DNA from: Gigaspora margarita
Taxonomy: Eukaryota > Glomeromycota > Glomeromycetes > Diversisporales > Gigasporaceae
Direction: 5' to 3'
DNA: 64,000 nt
Assembly (NCBI GenBank): GCA_009809945.1
Contig: WTPW01000072.1
Coordinates: forward strand, 324,566-388,565
The notes under the pieces: model-generated
Seen by the model: only the letters and a program-made list of their open reading frames with translations
The model's database searches: none
Told to the model about the DNA's origin: nothing
Made by a program: the position numbers and the translations under genes
Part shown: positions 11,451 through 23,899 of the stretch, piece by piece
How the letters are laid out: every line of letters starts with the position of its first letter
Numbering within the stretch: the first letter of the stretch is position 1

Positions 11451-12814
11451 ATCACTTTAAACTTACTGCTTTTCACTATGAGATAAACATAGCCGATTTA
11501 ATTTTTCACCTTCTTGTTGTGATATTCAATCAGGTTTTGTTAACAATGTAGTAGAAACATGAAGTATTGAATTATGTAGTTCCATTATTCTTTTCCAAGC
11601 ATAATATACCGAATTCCACCTAGTTTTAACATCAGTTTTAACATCAAGTGGATTATAATCATCATAATCACCTAGCAATTGCTCAGAATTTTTTTGGGCT
11701 TCTCAAAGTCTTTGAGCTTGTTTTGGCAAACGAAAAAATGCTTGCAAATATTTTACATGACAATGCACTTGCTTGCATTGCTTTATGCCTTGTAAAACTG
11801 AAAGCTATAGGGTATGTGCCACACAAGTTGCCATTTAATCTCAGGCAGATGTTGTTCACTTAATAGTTGAATACTTTTAACCATGTTTGCCCCACTATCA
11901 GTTGTAATAGCAAATGTTACATTTGATAAATTCCAATCATTAATAACTTGTAATAGCTCAGCACTAATAACCTCTCCTGAATGTGGATATGGGAGATGGT
12001 TACAAGATAAAAGTGCTTCACAAAATTCAAAGTTAGATGTTAACCATGTTGCTGTCATACCAAGATACTCATGACCTGATTTTGCAGTCCATAAATCAGT
12101 GGTCATATGAACAGCAATACTATTATTTAAAAGTAAATGAAGCTACTCCTTGTTCCACAAAAATGAATCATAAATTAAGGCCTTCACTGTTTTATCGCAT
12201 GGAATTCTGTAACCAGGCTCACAAGTAAGTAGAAGTTCACAAAAGGATTCATTTTGTAGAATATACAATGGTTGAACAAATTTGATAATAAAGGAAATAA
12301 GTGATTGTGTAATAAGTTCTTGCTGTTTTGGTGTGCATGGGGTCATGACCTTTGAATATTCAACTTGGTCATGCTGAGGCCATAAAATATAAATTAAATA
12401 ATTTTAATATAAGACTTAAAAGCATTCAAATTTATAAAATTTGTATTTACTTCATTGTGTTCATCTAAAAATTCTAGGTAATTGTCTTTTGTAATTCCAT
12501 GCTTATCATGTAGATGGTTAATAAGATTTGATGTATTATCACCCTTTTGACTATATGGATATGGTTTTTGGCATGCACTAGCTAGATTAGTCATTTGAAT
12601 CTGGGCGAAAAAAATAGATTGTATGACTACAATTGATACGAGGTTTAACACTTGTCTTGACAGGAGTAGAATGAATTTCTTTTTGTTTTTTTCGAATTAA
12701 ACTATTAGCACTTGAAGTTGATAGTGTTGTTGATATTGATGGTGCAGTTTCAGTTTCAGAATTATTTTCAGAAGATAAATCTTGTATATTTTCTATTATT
12801 ATTTAGCTTCTACA

Positions 12815-15440
12815 AATAAAGAAAAATAATGAACCTTCAGAAATTATTGCATATAAACTTATAATTAGATCAAGGCTTTTAAAGTTTTCTAGTAATAATA
12901 CAATACCAAATTGCTGTAAAGATATAACAGATACTTGATACAAGGTGAATTGCCCAAACTTTCTTATTAGGGTTCAAAAAGTTGTAGTAAAAATTTATAT
13001 ATGAGAATTTTCAATTTAGAAATTCAAGGTTGACTTTTCTTGAAACTATCTCTTTATAAATTAAAGGCTATTAATGCAAAATAAGCATAGAATCAATAGA
13101 TATTTGCTATTGAAGTTAACTCAAATTTTGTTATGGCAAATTACCAAATTTGATTTACTGTTGGGGTATATATATACATGTATTGTACTTTATTTATTTG
13201 AAAACAATAAAGTCTTTGTTTATTCTACTAGAATTTTCTATCTTTGCAGATTCTTTATTCATGATCTTTTTTAATTGGTACATCACGAGTCATCTGGACA
13301 AAATGATCTACAAATACTAAGTATGCATGACAGAAATTTACTAATTAAAATCTGGTTTTGGAAAAACAGAGATTTTGTAAAGTTGTGGTATATAAAATCA
13401 TAAAATATTAAAAACAATCCTATTCTTAGAATCTAAATAAGTTTTACCCCCACCTTACTACCAAAAAAAAAAAGAGCTTTACCAGACCCCGAATATATTC
13501 AACAATGAACATAGATCAGGTTATATATATATATGCATAAATACAGCAACAGTAGTTAATTTGATCTATAATCTGACTTGATCAAGCATTTTGAGTGTCA
13601 GTTTTTTATTTGCTTCTGTCGAGTGCTATCCAGTATTATATTTATAATTTACTAAACTAAAGAATGCAGTTTCTTTTATTTTTCCAACAAATTGAGATAA
13701 CTGGCTAGTCCGGGCTTGGGCCCAAAAATATAATCTGGGCTTGGTTTTGGGCCAACCAAGCCTGGTTAAATAGATCTATATTTTCTATATCGGTGTACTT
13801 CGAATTAGGAAATAATACAGTAGTCACGTAAGCTTATCATTATGCGTTTTCAATATTTTTAAAGTTGAAAATTATTTATCTGATTTTTTTGATTAATACT
13901 ATATTATATACTTTACAAATTATATTCATAGGTGTGCAGTTGGAGGATAATATGGAGTAACTCTAAATACTGTATAAATGTGAAATAATGCTCATGGGCA
14001 TTATTTTGAAACCTGAAACCTTCAAAAATAGTTTAAATGGTCTCAAATTAGCATGCATGGGTGTTCTGAACTAACGCACGCCTAATATAACATATAATCA
14101 TTGTAAGTGCATCCTGTTAGCGGCGGATTTAAAAACCCAACAACACCATAGACTGTGGCACCTTTTACCTTCTTATGTATAATCTACAAAACTGATATAA
14201 TTCTTCTGAGTTTGGTATCGGAATGTGCCCCTCAGAAGACAGTACAAATAAATAGAAAATGAGGATGCCGATAATTTGAAAGAAATTCAACCTAAAGCCA
14301 TAGAAGTGAATGTAATTGAATGGATTCCTTCAATATAGTAACTTGAATTTTATTTGAGCACGATTTGGTTTCATCCAAAAAACATATATACTCATTTATT
14401 TTTAGACCCTATATGATTAGAAGATATAAAGCATAACAGCAAGCAAATATTGGTGAATTTAGTTATAAAAGAAATTTTAGAATGATAGCTGGCAAATTGT
14501 GACTGATTAACGCTTCTAGAGCTTGGTACCAGCATGCGACCTGGAAAATAACATAAGAATGAGTAAGCAGAAATAAAATACTAGTGTTACGATTGTATTA
14601 AGGAATTTCAAATTAATTCACAAATTACTAAATTGTGATTGTGTGAATTCCTTTTAATAAATTAAATAATATTCAAAAGATTGATAAAGAGAAATTTGGC
14701 TCCGTTTTTAACAGAGTGATTTAGATGACAAAAAGGCAGTCAAATCATAGATGCATTATTCCAACATTATCAACCGAGTTGTAAATATTAACCTACATGC
14801 TATATAATTTTAACTTTTTTTTAATTAGTATTTTAGTTCTTACTCTTTACTAGTAACATGCAAATCGAAATACAAAAAAAAAGTTGTGCGCGTTATAGTT
14901 TTATCTTGTTTATTATATGTAATATTATTGCCGCGACTGATGCTGAAATTTGTAGTCTCGATTTGAAACTATAAGCCCTGCAAAAATCCATATATACTCT
15001 AAATATCAAATCTACCCCAAACCTTAACCTAACCATATAGGGACAAAAAACTCCAAAAAATTTTAAAATTTTATATCAAAGTGCCAAAATTTCAGAATTA
15101 CCAATTTTAGCATCAGTCATAACAACTATTATACTAAAATTTTGAAAAAACTGAATTAATATTTTAATCATTGTTTTTAAAAATTAATTTTTGAATTCCT
15201 CTAGCAATAAACAGATAATAAAAATAAAAATGTGATTGGAATTGGAAACACAAGTGCATTGTTCACTAATTTATATATACCTTGTATATGCTCATTAGAA
15301 AGACATTTGAAAAGATCTTGATAACCGATTTCTAATTTGAACAATCCCGTTCATGCATTATCGGTAGAGCATAGGCATAAAAGGTTTAAACCTATTAAAT
15401 GTTATAACTGTCCCATATAGTACTAACCGATTACTGATTT
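12815..15440. repeat. Gene-free stretch with one MITE
   Basis: No supported gene. An inverted-repeat element at about 14935-15122 has ends ACTGATGCTGAAATTTGTAG and the complement of TTTTAGCATCAGT. Its interior phrase TATAAGCCCTGCAAAA and an ACCCCAAACCTTAACC stretch recur in a sister copy at about 34980-35205. An AAGGAATTTCAAATTAATTC / GTGTGAATTCCTT inverted repeat lies near 14600-14655. The rest shows nothing I can name. Confidence 0.4.
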
Positions 15441-15442
15441 TC

Positions 15443-15699
15443 AGTATGATAGAGGTTGGATTTCTGCTACATGCAGGGTGGGCGTTGAAGGGCAACCGAA
15501 GTTAGGCAATAGGGGTAGCAGTACTAGAATTAAAAAAAACATTAAAGCAATATTGGAAGGTTCCTTTTTAAATGGTAATCGAAAAGATCAGAAAAAAATG
15601 GACACACAAGCAATGCACAAAGAACTTTTGAAGTATGCTAAAACTGGTGACATAGAAAAGGAGGACATTTCTCATTCTGACAATATGCAACTGGATTAG
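15443..15699 (+). pseudogene. Unrecognised coding fragment with a basic, charged sequence
   Basis: After a TTTTCAG acceptor-like site (ends 15442) an open frame reads YDRGWISATCRVGVEGQPKL, then a basic stretch with STRIKKNIKAILEG, LNGNRKDQKKMDTQAMHKEL and LLKYAKTGDIEKED, stopping at 15697-15699. It has a realistic amino-acid mix with a helix-like charged pattern, unlike the Phe/Ile/Tyr-rich noise frames around it. There is no intact start or clear upstream exon. I judge it a fragment of a lineage-specific, possibly transposon-related family. Function unknown. Confidence 0.4.
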
Positions 15700-15752
15700 C
15701 TTGTATTCTAGTGCCCTTAAACAAAAGTAACTCGAGAACAATGTTAAATACA

Positions 15753-15834
15753 TGGGGTCTTTGCCTTGAAAATCAAGTTATGGAACATATAATTTACTAT
15801 GTTCTATAACTTGATTTTCAAGGCAAAGACCCCA
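15753..15834. repeat. 82-bp near-perfect hairpin element
   Basis: The arm TGGGGTCTTTGCCTTGAAAA (from 15753) is answered by its complement ending at 15834 (TTTTCAAGGCAAAGACCCCA). Arms are about 36 bp with a single obvious mismatch and the loop is only a few bases. Flanks read ATACA and CATAAG, so a short CA or ACAT duplication is possible. A minimal foldback MITE. Confidence 0.75.
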
Positions 15835-15849
15835 CATAAGTAAATTCTT

Positions 15850-18240
15850 TTTAAAAATTTTTATCCAGAGTAATAAATACTGAAGATCATGCCTGTAACG
15901 TTAAATCTTCTATTTAACTCCTAACTTTTTAGCAGAACCAAATTCTTCTTAAGCGTATTAATATGATTTGTGTTGTCAATCTACCTATAAGGTTTAAATA
16001 TTTGTATAAAATAAAGTAAAATCACAGCATTAATATGTCTAATGTATCTAATATTCGAATAACTTATATATATAACTTATATATACGTATCATAGTAAAT
16101 GCCGTGTGTCTAAAAAGTAAAGTTTTTACAGAAGAACTCTTACGAGTAATGGTTTTAAAAGTAGATCCATATTGTACTACTCTACGGATTTGTATAATTT
16201 ATTTGAAAATTTTATTTAAAATTTATTGACTTTTATATTAGCCAAAAACTTTGATTCAAGCCTTATACATATATGATCTGCATCAAAATTTTGTCCAAAT
16301 AACTCGCGGATCATCAATTAAAGCCAATTCCATTAAGACAATAGTTGCAGATGCAACTATTATATCAATGATATCATATCAATAGGTTTTGATAAAATAC
16401 AAATGCCTTATGTTCTTTTATCCACCTCTAAATATAGCCCTGGTTAGTAAGACTTTCTTTGTTTCATTGGCATTACCTTCTTTTTATGTTTTACTAATAG
16501 AATTTTTTTTATTCACTATAATGACTATAATGCTCTATTGAGATTCACACTAGCTACACAATGACAAAATATATATGCATACATGTGTATATATGTACGT
16601 ATGGCAATATGCATGCATTTTTTTATTCTTTTAGAGCAACTAGAATATGCGATACGCATAAATATAGTTATGTATCATATATGAACATATGTATATAAAT
16701 GCATATATTGTCAATTCTATGGAATAAACATTTTATCAGTTTAGCATGATAAGTGTTTATTGCCTATTCCTGGGAATAAACGCCTTGTCAGTTCAGTATG
16801 GTAAGTGTTAACTTTCACAAAACTTTTTTCTCAAAATATCTAGCCCATTATCAAGGAAGTCCATGTAATTCAAAATTTACTCACGCCATATGTCTTCTGC
16901 ACTGAGGTTAAAAAAAAAAAATTAAAAATTCAAATGTATCACCTTAACAATGAAATTTTCAAATTTGCTAGTTGAAGCTAGGTTCGTCATAACATTACTT
17001 TTATATAAAAAAAATGTTGCAAAATATACTGCATGTTGTGACGGGCAAAATCGACATAGTACAAACTGGATCTGGGCTGTGCTTAATTTCTATTTTATTT
17101 TCTATTTTAATATATATATATTTGCTATTTTTAGTAAGTGGTATTGTGGGAATTGATGATCACGAATCTTTTGATTCAAAAGATTCAAATTCAAAAGATT
17201 AAAATGAATCTTTGGTATCATTTTTTAGTCTATAATTAAAAAGTATGTAAGAGCCGTAAGCTCACTTCAGAGAAGGAGTAGTTCAGTAACACTGAGTATG
17301 AGTTGAACTTAGAGAGTAGAAGTGTTAGCTCTAAGTATTTATTACCTTTGTACCCATTGACATTTTATAATAAAATCGTTATATACTTATTTTTATCCCC
17401 AAAGAAAAATATTATTGTTCCTGTAAAAATTGTTATCTTAATAATTCTCTTGTTCCCGTGACCCTCAATAAAATCCAAATCGTGATTATTAGACTAATAG
17501 CAAAATAGAAAGATAAAACAAAAATCAATCCATTTCTCGTAATTATACACACATTGATTATATTATTGATTACCTTATTTATCAAACAATATTCAATTCC
17601 CGTGATTGAGTATTATCCAACAAACTCATATGATCATGAAAAAATTTCTTATTGTTATTTTTTATGTGTTATTACATAATCATGTTTATTCAAATTAAAA
17701 CTCAGCCTACCAATCAATGATCATAAATTACCATTATTCACCAATTTTTGCCTCCGATCGCCCCTGGCAGCTATTGGAATTTTAAGTTGGAAACCCAATT
17801 AATGCAACCATCAAACTTACCCAGACCAAAACTTTCACGCCTCTTTCTGCCTTCCAATTCAAGGTTTGGAAGTCTTGGGCAATAATTAGATAGTCTTTAG
17901 ATTGGATAATGGTGCTATTAGATAGTTTTAGCTGATACACTATAATTAACACTTCCACAATGTGCATATATGATACGCAAAAAAATATGAACACTATGAC
18001 ATATATGTACAACTTACATTGCATATTCCAGTCCACTCTAATTTATCATCTACTCCGCTAATTACTATTCTTTATATATTTAAAATAAGCACACATGTGG
18101 CTAAAAAGGGTTTATTAATTTTATTAACGCTGAGGTTTTATTAAATCTGATTTTCATAATAATTTGGTTTTTATTAAATCTGAATTTCGCAAATAATCTG
18201 GTTTTATTACATAGTGGTGACGATTAGAAAAGCTATTAAT
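15850..18240. repeat. Gene-free stretch, low-complexity and repeat fragments
   Basis: No supported gene. Visible items: a doubled segment with GAATAAAC(A/G) and CAGTTTAGCATGATAAGTGT at about 16721-16757, with a second diverged copy at 16773-16809; ATATAT/GCATAT-rich DNA at 16560-16700; an inverted copy of the LTR-like ACTTCTACTCT motif near 17300; and at 17760-17890 the complement of a segment related to 41395-41450 (AACCTTGAACTGGCAGGCAG there). Confidence 0.4.
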
Positions 18241-18252
18241 GACACCACTATC

Positions 18253-18579
18253 TAAGGCTACGCAAAGTTGATTTTTCGTTTGCATTACATGGATTTAAAA
18301 TTTGGGACAGATGGATGGGGTTTTCTTTTTTTTTAATTTACTGCAAACAGAATAATGAAAACATTTAAGGTTATACAAGGCTAATTTTAATTTTTTATTT
18401 TGTACAACAAGAAATCAAAATATTGGGCCAGCAGTCAGAGTTTTTCTGTCAGTCCTGTCAGCAATTATGGAAATTAAGATCTCTATTGAGTGACACCGAA
18501 TGAAAATAATAAGAAAAAAAAAATTAAAAAAATGGGATGGCAGGTAATGCAAAACAAAAAATTAACTTTGCATGGCCTA
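18253..18579. mobile_element. Three-armed MITE, TAAGGC...CAAAGTTAATTTT family
   Basis: The left end TAAGGCTACGCAAAGTTGAT and right end (complement TAGGCCATGCAAAGTTAATT) are terminal inverted repeats. A third arm in left orientation (AAGGTTATACAAGGCTAATT, about 18367) sits inside, so a second element has inserted or the left end was duplicated. Interior text is non-coding with short A/T runs. Confidence 0.7.
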
Positions 18580-18775
18580 ACTAAACTCCTGAAATCTTGA
18601 ATCAGCAGGCAATGAGGCATGGAAGATTGGTTTGGGTCTCAAGGTTCATCGATTCTTGCTACAGCATAATACATTGAGTATTACCTTTTTACACTTTTTA
18701 ATAACGGAGTATTAAATTCTTTGGTATAGTAACAATATTTCTTCCTTATGTAGTACAGCTGTCACAGGATTCAAA

Positions 18776-18925
18776 TCGATCATTAAGATTCTTATTAGTA
18801 TCACATTATTGGTATCGATTTATGATTTTTGGGATTAGAATCGATTGTTAAGATTCTTAATGGTGTCATATGATTGGGTATTGATACCAGGAACGTTAGT
18901 GTACCAGGAACGTTAGTGTATGGTT
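18776..18925. repeat. Local duplications
   Basis: A diverged segment of about 60 bp with TTAAGATTCTTA(A/T) followed by a GGTATTGAT/GGTATCGAT box is duplicated (about 18776 and 18838). Just downstream the 17-mer ACCAGGAACGTTAGTGT is present twice in tandem (18886-18902 and 18903-18919). Non-coding. Confidence 0.55.
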
Positions 18926-19252
18926 TTACTGGCATCTAAATCGAAGCCAAAATCTTAAAGCTGATTGGTGTACATTTTTTCTCATGATCATTACCTGTTT
19001 TATGTAATATAAAATTTCTAATTTTAGAGGTTAAAGCAAAGTGAAATTTAGTTAGGGGTTACGGTTATCTTCTTGATACAGTTAGGAGGTTTATATATTT
19101 TTTATATACAGTATCAAGAACGTGCAGTTTATATAGCATGTGGATCATGTATTAATTAACTCTACTCTAACCCAACCCAACAATTTCATGTTTAAAATTT
19201 AACATAAATTGGTCATAAGATGATTATATCGCAAAAAATTCAGGTTTCCTTA

Positions 19253-19307
19253 GTAAATAATTGGCTTACATGTGCCTCGCAGCAGCACATGTAAGCCAAT
19301 CATTTAC
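19253..19307. repeat. Hairpin with 23-bp stem
   Basis: GTAAATAATTGGCTTACATG (from 19253) pairs with its complement ending at 19307. The stem is 23 bp with one mismatch and the loop is 9 bases (CTCGCAGCA). No T run follows, so it is not a bacterial-type terminator. Probably a relic of a foldback element. Confidence 0.7.
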
Positions 19308-19859
19308 TTTGAAGGAGTGATACTCTGATGTCATTTGTAATAACTTCATTATTACGATCAATGGCTTGCCATTTAAAGTAAAATTGTTTAACATTCAATT
19401 ATCAATCATAATACTATACCTGTATGATCACATGAAATGTGAGAGGGATGGTTCCATTCAACTTTTTTGATGTCACTACGCTTCTATTCTAATTTTGAAA
19501 GTTAAAACTCAACCAAGTCTTATTATGCATATAATAGATATGAATTAAAGGAAATAGCTACTAGAGCTAATGCTTTTACTCTTATTTCGTAGGTTGAAAC
19601 TCAACTGATTTAGTTTTTAGCCAGAATTTGTACATTGGTTCTATGAATCATGTCACTATGCTCAAGAACAGGTTTTATTAAATCCAAATATTTTGGTTTT
19701 ATAAATTCGCTAATTCGGTTTTTTGAGACAACTGATAAAAATTATTTTGGCTGAATTCGATAAGTTTTGAATTTGGTGTTATCAGAATTGGAGTTTCAGC
19801 ACAGTAATTTGGCTGATCAATTTTTATCAGTTGTCCCAGAATTTATGAAATCAGCTGTA

Positions 19860-20045
19860 ATAAATTCGATAAATTTGGTTTTATTAAATTCGATAAATCT
19901 GGTTTTATTAAATTCGATAAAACCTGGTTTTATTAAATTCAATAAATCTGGTTTATTAAATTTGATAAATCCGGTTTTATTAAAATCGATTTTTAAGTTT
20001 TATTAAATTCAATAAATCTGCTTTTATTAAATCTGAACATCAAAT
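19860..20045. repeat. Tandem array of a 24-bp unit
   Basis: Repeats of AATTCGATAAATCTGGTTTT plus ATTA with substitutions and small gaps, about seven units. Related scattered units lie at 18120-18210, 19670-19760 and 5230-5480, so the unit belongs to a dispersed family that has expanded here. The open frame through it (Asn/Ser/Leu repeats) is a by-product. Confidence 0.6.
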
Positions 20046-20604
20046 CTTTGAATCAGGTTGAACCAGTTTTAAATTCGAATACAACAAACCGGTTCCTACC
20101 TCTAGATGGAGATAAACTGAATTTCTTACTTTTTAGTAAAATTTTGCAACAAAATACCAAGAGTGTGTATCTGAGTTTAGTAATATTTGTAGTAGTATAT
20201 TTTGGGATTCTAGAATAAAAGTGTTTGTATAATAAACAGTTGAGTAGTATAAATAGTGTATAGAGAAGTATATAGTATATACTTGCAGAACAAGTATAGT
20301 TGTAAAATTATTTGTTAGGTAGTCTACATTGTGGAACAGGATCACCAAAGCAAAGTTATTTTTTATAAAAATGGTAATATGACTTATAAAGACAAGACCA
20401 AGTAGAAAACCACAATAGTCATATATAGTATAACTAGATTTTTCTTATTTAAGCTGCTGAGACATGGGGTATAGTAAAAATATAATAAAACAGAGATTAG
20501 CAGAAAGAGTAATACAAAGTTTTTATGAACAGATTATATTGGAATTCATATTATTTCACTAAAATCAATTCAAAAATCTATTTATGAACAAATGCAATCA
20601 AAAA

Positions 20605-20818
20605 AAGCATAGAGATTGATTATTTTCAGAAAATTGGTATACAAATAAAATAATAAAAATTAGTACATGTCTAATTGTAACCTATTGCTTATAATAAATA
20701 ATAATAATAATAATTAAAAATATTTAAATTTTTAATAATAGCATATATTACAATTAGGTATGCTCTAATTTTTATTATTTTGTGTTCCTATTTCAGAAAA
20801 TAATCTATCTTATTATAA
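20605..20818. mobile_element. MITE with long inverted arms
   Basis: The left arm containing GATTGATTATTTTCAGAAAA and AAATTAGTACATGTCTAATT and the right arm containing AATTAGGTATGCTCTAATTT and TTTCAGAAAATAATCTATCT are reverse complements over about 70-80 bp. The core is an (AAT)n tract. Neighbouring 20046-20600 and 20820-21600 show only AT-rich DNA with no gene I can support. Confidence 0.6.
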
Positions 20819-21609
20819 TATGTTTTGTTAATGCTACTTCAAATAATTTACTAATATTATTGGCAAATTTTTATATATAGATATACATCAATTACTAACT
20901 GAGTAAGATATATATTGATATTTAACACCTTGCTAATTTATATTGATAGTGATAATGATCAATATATTTTTGATATAATATGATATATCAATTAATAATA
21001 TTATATTCATATTATCATGCTTTTTGCAAATTTTTAAACATTTTACAGGTTTTCACAAGCTTTTGCAAGGTTTCACAATTTAATATAAAATTTATATTTT
21101 TATTTATTATTATTATACATTATATTTTAAATTAAATTTACATTTTTAATCAATATTATATATTTTATTATATATTATATATTTTATTATATATTATTAT
21201 ATTCTTTACAAAAAAATAACAAAAAAATGACAAAATGAAATCAAAAAAAAGCAAACCTGAAAAAATATTAAAAAAAAATTGAAACAAAATATAATAATAT
21301 TTTAAACTACTTTCACACTTCATTACATCTAATTCCGTAAAAATATAAAAATACTAGCCAAACACTTATTTTCCTTACCCTGCAGTTAGCTATTATTTCC
21401 TTACACTATTATATTTACTCATATTCACTACTTTTTGCAAAGTGCTGAAGCCCCAAATGGTTTATAGAAAGGATTACTTGCCAAAGTTCTATAGTCCAAT
21501 CTTTTTTTTTTTTTTTGCAGAAATCATCTATTTATCTAATTTTTCTTTAAGAAAATAAACAGCTTTTCATATTAAACCTTAGCTTTTAGGATGATATGTT
21601 TATTATATG

Positions 21610-22015
21610 ATTTTAATATTTATATATTACCAAAGTGCATATATTTCCTTTATAATATTTGCAGTAAAGTTGAAAACATTATCTGTGTGCAAGATAGATA
21701 GAGGACCAAAGACTATGAAGATTTCATACAAAAAACAAATACATCTAATACTGTTTTTTGTTTTAAAGCTGCAGCTAGCATTTTGACTAAAATCAATAAT
21801 ATTAACCCAAAAAATTAATAATAATAATAAAATATAACAAAAATAAAATTGTGTTTTTTTGTATTCCAAAATCTATAAATATAACTAGTATTTATATTTA
21901 CTTGAATATATGATAAAAAACTATTTGATATAATTACTTTAGTAGGAATTTTTTTAGTTTTAACAATAATTTTTTGTTGGCATGTTGTACATGCATTTAT
22001 AAATATTGTAATCAT
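21610..22015 (-). pseudogene. Integrase-like transposon fragment
   Basis: The minus strand reads ACTTCQQKIIVKTKKIPTK with FLSYIQV following (21900-22000), like the second half of an HHCC zinc-binding domain. After a frameshift it reads IDFSQNASCSFKTKNSIRC and YEIFIVFGPLSILHTDN (21650-21800), which matches the rve integrase core pattern of a D near the start, then GPP(S)ILHTDNGREF. Frameshifts and a lost NG(R)EF stretch show decay. Likely a remnant of a retroelement or Ginger/KRBA2-like element. The catalytic DDE triad is not complete. Confidence 0.55.
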
Positions 22016-22732
22016 CTATTGTTTAATATTTCTATAGAGTTTTTTGGTTTTACTCCATAAATCATTTTGACTACTATGTAAGGTTTAACATGCAATTCAG
22101 CTAACTTTTCATAAATATTGTCTTTTTTAACCAATAAACCAATAAACATAGTTCTTTATGGTTAGATCTTTTTCCAAAAATTTTTTGGTTATTAATAATT
22201 TAATAGTATAATAGTTTTTGATATAAGTTTTTTTTATTAAACATTATAGATTTGGGATCCTCAAGAATGCTTATAATTTTATTATAGCAGTCATTATCTA
22301 TTCAATATCTTATCTATAATTTTTTAATTTTGGTTCTATATGTTTATTATTTAAATTATAAAAAGTTTTTTAGTAAAAATAAGAAATTGCCATTGGCAAT
22401 TGGAGATTCAGTTTTAGGAATTTTTGAGCTGTTTTTTAGATTTAGGCATTGTGATGGTTTGATATTTGAAATAAAAAATCAAGCTAATATCTTATAATAA
22501 AATAAAATTATATATCTGGAATATAGTAATATTGAAAATTTTACAATGTGTATAGTTATATGGCATGGCAAATTAAATGCTGTACATCTGCTAAATATTG
22601 TATGTCATTGGTTTATGCATGAGGTGGAGCAAAGATGTGAAAGCATATTAAAAGCATCATATGAGGATCAAACACATTTGTGATATGCTGTATGGTCAAA
22701 ATGCAAAGAGTGTGCACATTATTGTAGTACTA

Positions 22733-23000
22733 TACTCTTTGTAATAATTTTTCATATTACTACATCAGTAAGCATTATGGAGCTAGTTGCTAAGCAAGAC
22801 TACTACAAGTTAGCAAGCACATCCCCATGCATCTCACTTTTGTTCTCTCATTTTTCCATTCTTTGCAATAATTTTTCATATTACTACTACTAAACATTAG
22901 ATGAGCATTATGGAGCAAGTTGCTGAGCAAGACCACTCACAAGTTAGCAAGCATGTCCCAAGCATCTCACACTTTCATTCTTCTCATATTTCCATTCTTC
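22733..23000. repeat. Tandem duplication of about 135 bp
   Basis: Two diverged units, each running from CTTTG(T/C)AATAATTTTTCATA through GCATTATGGAGC(T/A)AGTTGCT and CAAGTTAGCAAGCA to a TCTCAC...TTCTCATTTTTCC tail (about 22733-22860 and 22861-23000). A (C)TTT tract follows. An open frame at 22901 spans the second unit, but its continuation is the polypyrimidine tract and not a real protein. Confidence 0.6.
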
Positions 23001-23202
23001 TGTTGCATCTCATAGTTTTCTTCTCTTTTCTGCATTTTTTTTCTTTTTTTTTCTTTTTTTCTTTTTTTTCCTTTTTCTTTTTTTTCATTTTCTTTTCTTC
23101 TCTTTTTTTTTTCTTTTATATTCTTTCTTTTTATTTTTTTTTATTTTTTTTATTTTTTTTTTTTATTTTTCTTTTTCTTTTTCTTTTTTTTTTCTTATTA
23201 AA
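23000..23202. repeat. About 200-bp polypyrimidine (T/C) tract
   Basis: Nearly uninterrupted T and C on the plus strand, with long T runs spaced by CTTTT and CTTC motifs and few purines. Such homopurine-homopyrimidine tracts can adopt triplex (H-DNA) structure. It lies next to a tandem duplication and just past the 3' end of the Sel1/kinase pseudogene. It gives a false Phe-rich reading frame. Confidence 0.8.
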
Positions 23203-23360
23203 ATAAAGATTGTGTTAATGTATTGTGTAAGTGATAAACAGTAAAGGTAGTATTGTATAATAAGTTATACTTGTCAAATCATAACATTTTAAATAGACTG
23301 CTAAAATTACTCATTTCTATACTAAACATCAATGAGTGTTGTGAGGCAAGTTTATTTTTA

Positions 23361-23393
<33 letters not shown>

Positions 23394-23399
23394 TTTCTG

Positions 23400-23640
23400 G
23401 AAGAGGGCTGGATAGTATTACCCACAAAAGAGACAGACCAAAGTCAGACAGTGAAAAAAAAGCACTTATCATTCCAAAAATTTTCTCTTAATCTTTTATA
23501 TCTTATCTATTTCCATCTTATTTCCTAACTAACATAGATAGTAATTTCATAATTGCATTTTTGGACTTCGCTATCATGTGAAAATCCTTACAATAATAAC
23601 TTTAGCATGACTTTTATCATGTGTCAGATTATTATTCTCA
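23400..23640. repeat. Third, diverged copy of the F-box upstream region
   Basis: Shares GCACTTATCATTCCAAAAAT, a TCTTATTTCCTAACTAAC box and TAGTAATTTCATAAT with 26400-26620 and 52256-52480, and ends in a CATGACTTTTATCATGTGTC block matching CATGGCTTTCGTCATGCGTC there. It is clearly older than the A/B pair. In copy A this sequence lies immediately upstream of the F-box 5' end (minus strand), so it may be a 5' flank or promoter region carried with F-box genes. (TA)n tracts lie at 23365-23390 and 23730-23790. Confidence 0.6.
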
Positions 23641-23899
23641 CTCGAATCAATTTATTGAATTTATGAAAATACACAATGGGAGAAAAAAGAGGATCATTGG
23701 GTTGAAAATGGTCTTACTGAGCTAGCCCTATATATATATATATTGTTTATTTTTATTTATATATTTATATATTTATATATATATATATTTTTCTGAGTTC
23801 TGTAGAAACTCGATTATGTCTTGTCCCTAATCCAACCTTCACTCAGATCATAATGATTTGAGTAATTTTTGGGATCCTGCATCAGCAGCCTTCAGATTA

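Larger units (their letters stand above)
9155..12810 (-). pseudogene. hAT-family transposase, degenerate copy 2
   Basis: Minus-strand blocks in order: a Ser/Thr-rich N-terminus (SENNSETETAPSISTTL, about 12700-12800); a degraded BED finger (NTSNLINHLHDKHGI, about 12490-12540); a conserved block at 12143-12346 (CEPGYRIPCDKTVKALI); the DDE core with MTTDLWTA, TATWLTSNFE and FAITTDSGANMVKS (11783-12106); VKTRWNSVYYAWKRIMELHN (about 11580-11640); LLQRVRAAIFLSLDELWSTP and FKDFKWNDTFEEREKS (about 9600-9780); and the C-terminal dimerisation domain FPVLSRLAQKYLSIPATSVP through AKRTQLSPDLVNQVLF (9180-9350). Damage includes a stop at 9374-9376 just before the dimerisation domain, a frameshift near 9690, further frameshifts near 11820, and nested insertions at 10285-11450. 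The C-terminal domain itself is nearly uninterrupted. Non-functional as it stands. Confidence 0.85.

Noticed and set aside
16035-17202. Short open frames at 16035-16229, 16950-17156 and 17014-17202
   Set aside because: Ile/Tyr/Phe-rich noise in AT-rich DNA with no motif.
22901-23206. 101-residue open frame
   Set aside because: Most of it is Phe/Ser/Leu from the polypyrimidine tract; no real protein.
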